Positions 61,748-64,000 of a DNA stretch of 64,000 bases are shown here, in pieces. Source of the stretch: JAUZRW01 sp965230145 (GTDB taxonomy: Bacteria > Chloroflexota > Anaerolineae > Aggregatilineales > Phototrophicaceae); assembly GCA_965230145.1 (NCBI GenBank), contig CBDDKI010000002.1, forward strand, positions 3,224,001-3,288,000, written 5' to 3'. The position numbers were made by a program, and so were the translations under genes. The notes under the pieces are model-generated. The model had not been told where the DNA came from, did not search any database, and saw only the letters and a list, made by a program, of their open reading frames with translations. Positions within the stretch are counted from its first letter, which is position 1, and each line of letters starts with the position of its first letter.

Positions 61748-62887
61748 CTAACCACCGTACAACAATGTATCGGGGTATGCGGATGACCATGCAAACCAAA
61801 AATGGGTGTAGCAATCGTAGTTATAGAGGCTCTCGCCTTGTAATTCGCCCGCAATTGCCTCACCGAAAATATTCCATTCGCTATTCGTTTGTTCATCGAA
61901 AATGCGACCATAATCATAACGAAATGTGAGAACCTCCCCGTTGAGTTCTCGTCCATAGATAGCCGCTTGCCCTGCATTATCATTGTTTGTCGTGATCACT
62001 TCCTCTGCTCCAGCTTGCCAGAAAGCAACAATCGGATAGCCGCTGACAACATCATTGATAACCCCGACATCGCGCAAAATTGAAAATGGATAAGCAATTG
62101 CTGTTTGTTCAACATTCGTCGATAAAACCCGTTGCATTGCACTCAAGCGTGGGTCATAGGTATCATTACTAAGGACAGGTGAGCTACTATTTTGATAAAC
62201 CATATACGGTGTTTGGTCATAATTCATATTTGGACGATTCGCATCACCAATTAAGACTTCTCCATCAGGATAACGAGTCGCATAGGAGTGAAAACCGACC
62301 ACTTGTGATGGTATAATTTCAAGTTGTTCGCCAGTGTAATCGCCCACTACCGCTAATCCCGTGAATTGATACCACCAACTTTCGGTGAGGTTGTCATACA
62401 TGAGAAAATTATTGCCGTAAAAATTGCCACTAACCCCCATCCGTAAGATTTGTCCGTCGATTTCTCGGTGGTAAACAACAGCACTGTTACACATGGGGCA
62501 GAATGTGATAGCAATCGGTAAGCCAGCAATCTCATCATTGACGATTTCATGCGCTGTCATGATGTTGAGAGGATATGCTCTATTAATATCATGGTATTCG
62601 ACCACAATCACCGATGTATAGTCGTCAAGTCGCGTCCGAGCAATTTCTACGCTGGCGAATATGGGATTATCAATGGGTATGATTCTATTATCACGTCCTG
62701 TACCGCCCGAAATAATGTTTTCAGGTGGGACGCTGTATTTGTCAAAATTAGTTTGCCAGTTTCTACGAGCGACTTTCCATTGCACTATCAAAATAGTTGC
62801 GCCGACAATTAGCCCGAAGAGCATCAAGCTGAAGAAAATGATGTCACTATGGCGTGCTAGTTTTTTCACGAAAAATCCTTGAGACAA
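61748..62887 (-). CDS. DUF3179 protein, membrane-anchored, copy 2 of a tandem
   Basis: 379 residues with a transmembrane anchor (about 15-34). The DUF3179 core is seen: PIDNPIFASVEIARTRLDDYTSVIVVEYHDINRAYPLNIMTAHEIVNDEIAGLPIAITFCPMCNSAVVYHREIDG, with the conserved FCPMCNS Cys pair and SWWYQFTGLAVVGDYTG. The family is mostly uncharacterised; Cys, His and acidic residues suggest a metal site. The upstream gene 62933 encodes a second member, giving a tandem pair. Confidence 0.83.
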   Translation of the reverse strand: MSQGFFVKKLARHSDIIFFSLMLFGLIVGATILIVQWKVARRNWQTNFDKYSVPPENIISGGTGRDNRIIPIDNPIFASVEIARTRLDDYTSVIVVEYHDINRAYPLNIMTAHEIVNDEIAGLPIAITFCPMCNSAVVYHREIDGQILRMGVSGNFYGNNFLMYDNLTESWWYQFTGLAVVGDYTGEQLEIIPSQVVGFHSYATRYPDGEVLIGDANRPNMNYDQTPYMVYQNSSSPVLSNDTYDPRLSAMQRVLSTNVEQTAIAYPFSILRDVGVINDVVSGYPIVAFWQAGAEEVITTNNDNAGQAAIYGRELNGEVLTFRYDYGRIFDEQTNSEWNIFGEAIAGELQGESLYNYDCYTHFWFAWSSAYPDTLLYGG

Positions 62888-62932
62888 TCGTACTCATGTT
62901 TCATTATAACTTTAAATCTGCCGTAACAAGCC

Positions 62933-64000
62933 TTACTCTGTATCCAGACCATAAACATCGGTTTCTGGGTGGAATGCCGCCCATGCAAACCAATAATGTG
63001 GTGCAGAAATCAGCTGTGTGAGTTGTGTGCCAATCAGTTCTCCATCAATTGCTTCACCGAACAGGTTCCATGTACTCCCTGTTTGCTCGTCACGAAGCGT
63101 ATTGCTACTTGTATCCCAAATAAAGTCAAGAACTGTACCATCATCGAGGGTGCGACTAAATAGCCCTGCTGTACCAATATCGCGTCCTTCATCAATTCGA
63201 GCTGTATCAAGTGAACTCGCCACACCCGGTTGCCAGAAGGCAATCACTTCGGTATCTCCTACTGTATCATTGATAGCGATTTCATCCCGTAATACACCAA
63301 ATGGATAAGCTATCAGCACACCGTCAATATCAACGGCTAGGACGCGCGAACGATCTGGTAAGCGGTCATCATATTCGCCAATAAACAAGTTAATCACTGC
63401 TGTTTGGCTATCATCAAGCCCTGAGTATGGATTGACTCCATATGAAGAATTTGACCCTGTGTCACGGCTCATGACCAAGCCATCTGGATAACGTTCTGCA
63501 AATTGCCCGAAGCCAATCACTTGTGATGGAATAATATCCAATAATTCGCCATTTAATTCACCGACGATGCCTTCACCTGTGAATTGTTGCCACCAACTTT
63601 CAGTCTCGCGGTCAAACATCACCATGTCACTGTTGCGTAAAACACCCGACACCCCTAACGTTAATTCTAGGTCATTAAGGCGACGGTCAAAGACGATACT
63701 ACTATTACACAATGGGCAGAATGTGACGGCAATAGGGACACCAGCGATTTCATCATTTGCAATCTCATGCCACATCAAAATAGCTTGTGGATAGGCGCGT
63801 GCTTCGCCATCAATTTCGACTGCAATAACAGGGGATTGCTCTACTAACCACTCACGAGCCTCATCGACACTTTCCATATTCGGGAAGTCAACCGCAGGGA
63901 TACCATCACGCGGAGGTCCTCCTGAAAGTACCGTATCAAATTCAATAGACGTATTGCAGAAATCGGTATTGCTCCACTGTGAGCGAAAGCGTTGTGGTGT
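62933..64000 (-). CDS. DUF3179 protein, partial at window edge, copy 1 of a tandem
   Basis: The open frame runs from 62933 through 64000 without a stop, so the gene starts beyond the window. An ATG at 63877 is in frame but is internal: residues before it, such as NTDFCNTSIEFDTV and GPPRDGIPAVDFPN, continue the DUF3179 domain and belong to it. The core FCPLCNSSIVFDRRLNDLELTLGVSG, TESWWQQFTGEGIVGELNGELLDIIPSQVIGFGQFAERYPDGLV matches the next gene closely. The two proteins are about 40-50% alike by eye and probably descend from a duplication. Confidence 0.85.
   Translation of the reverse strand, partial: TPQRFRSQWSNTDFCNTSIEFDTVLSGGPPRDGIPAVDFPNMESVDEAREWLVEQSPVIAVEIDGEARAYPQAILMWHEIANDEIAGVPIAVTFCPLCNSSIVFDRRLNDLELTLGVSGVLRNSDMVMFDRETESWWQQFTGEGIVGELNGELLDIIPSQVIGFGQFAERYPDGLVMSRDTGSNSSYGVNPYSGLDDSQTAVINLFIGEYDDRLPDRSRVLAVDIDGVLIAYPFGVLRDEIAINDTVGDTEVIAFWQPGVASSLDTARIDEGRDIGTAGLFSRTLDDGTVLDFIWDTSSNTLRDEQTGSTWNLFGEAIDGELIGTQLTQLISAPHYWFAWAAFHPETDVYGLDTE

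Noticed and set aside
63876..63877. ATG at 63877 as the true start of the last DUF3179 gene
   Set aside because: The frame stays open to the window edge and the preceding residues continue the domain, so the start is outside the window.
1..64000. CRISPR array
   Set aside because: The recurring palindromes are dispersed singly or in inverted pairs, not in regularly spaced direct repeats with unique spacers; no cas genes are present.
1..64000. tRNA or rRNA genes
   Set aside because: I looked for GTTCGA-type T-arms and conserved rRNA text in the intergenic parts and saw none; short tRNAs could be missed by eye.

Overview
The window is a moderately AT-rich bacterial chromosome segment (about 43% GC by eye). 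It carries roughly 55 protein genes, one decayed transposase gene, no visible tRNA, rRNA or CRISPR array, and an unusually dense population of small palindromic repeats. The gene content best fits a Chloroflexota bacterium of the Anaerolineae type. It includes secreted or membrane-anchored SH3b and beta-propeller proteins with Thr/Pro linkers, several von Willebrand A (VWA) membrane proteins, tandem DUF3179 proteins, a membrane-anchored amidase and a DinB pair. This assignment is inference from gene style, not from a marker tree.

Layout. 1-3.1 kb: a HAD phosphatase, a processive-type family 2 glycosyltransferase and a small membrane protein. 3.2-6.0 kb: the translation/nucleotide block rpsB, tsf, pyrH, with a structured rpsB leader and a terminator after each gene; a palindromic repeat pair separates rpsB from tsf, and cdsA lies 34 kb away. 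6.1-14.9 kb: SH3b envelope proteins, a dead IS-like transposase, an aldo/keto reductase, a YitT-type membrane protein and an orphan C-terminal half of MreB. 15-20 kb: holB, a propeller protein, an EthD-like protein, and a DUF2085-like gene translationally coupled to trmD. 20.4-27.5 kb: envelope and carbohydrate functions (family GH39/GH5-like glycosidase, histidine kinase, propeller glycosidase-like protein, family 39-like glycosyltransferase). 27.6-32.9 kb: a GlcD-type FAD oxidase, recO, an odd phosphofructokinase and a second aldo/keto reductase. 33-40.8 kb: a propeller protein, a VWA/solute-binding lipoprotein pair, a TolB-like protein, a second orphan histidine kinase and cdsA. 41-45.4 kb: a winged-helix regulator, pncC, xpt and small oxidoreductases. 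45.4-51.5 kb: two large VWA membrane proteins and an FKBP. 51.6-56.4 kb: DinB duplicates, a SnoaL-like protein, a sensor-like membrane protein, a haloalkane dehalogenase-like hydrolase and glutaryl-CoA dehydrogenase. 56.6-64 kb: a RAYT-type REP transposase surrounded by its likely repeats, a GNAT/amidase operon, an MBL-fold hydrolase and two DUF3179 genes, the last cut by the window edge.

The most notable system is the repeat population. At least fifteen palindromes share flanks of the form TGTAG...CGCC and a fixed 9 bp stem/2 nt loop/9 bp stem geometry, while the stem sequence itself differs between copies with compensating changes. Many sit in inverted pairs (REPINs). The single RAYT gene in the window (57659-58183) has a copy upstream, one or two pairs downstream, and one copy inside its own reading frame that keeps the frame open. 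A second palindrome family (TGTAAGGGCG...) resembles the terminal repeats of the dead transposon at 8.55-9.69 kb. Other points worth following are two intergenic structured-RNA candidates (16.1 kb and 61.6 kb), a stand-alone MreB C-terminal half with its nucleotide-binding motifs eroded, and a phosphofructokinase with Arg at the usual metal-site Asp position plus an Ala/Lys-rich insertion.
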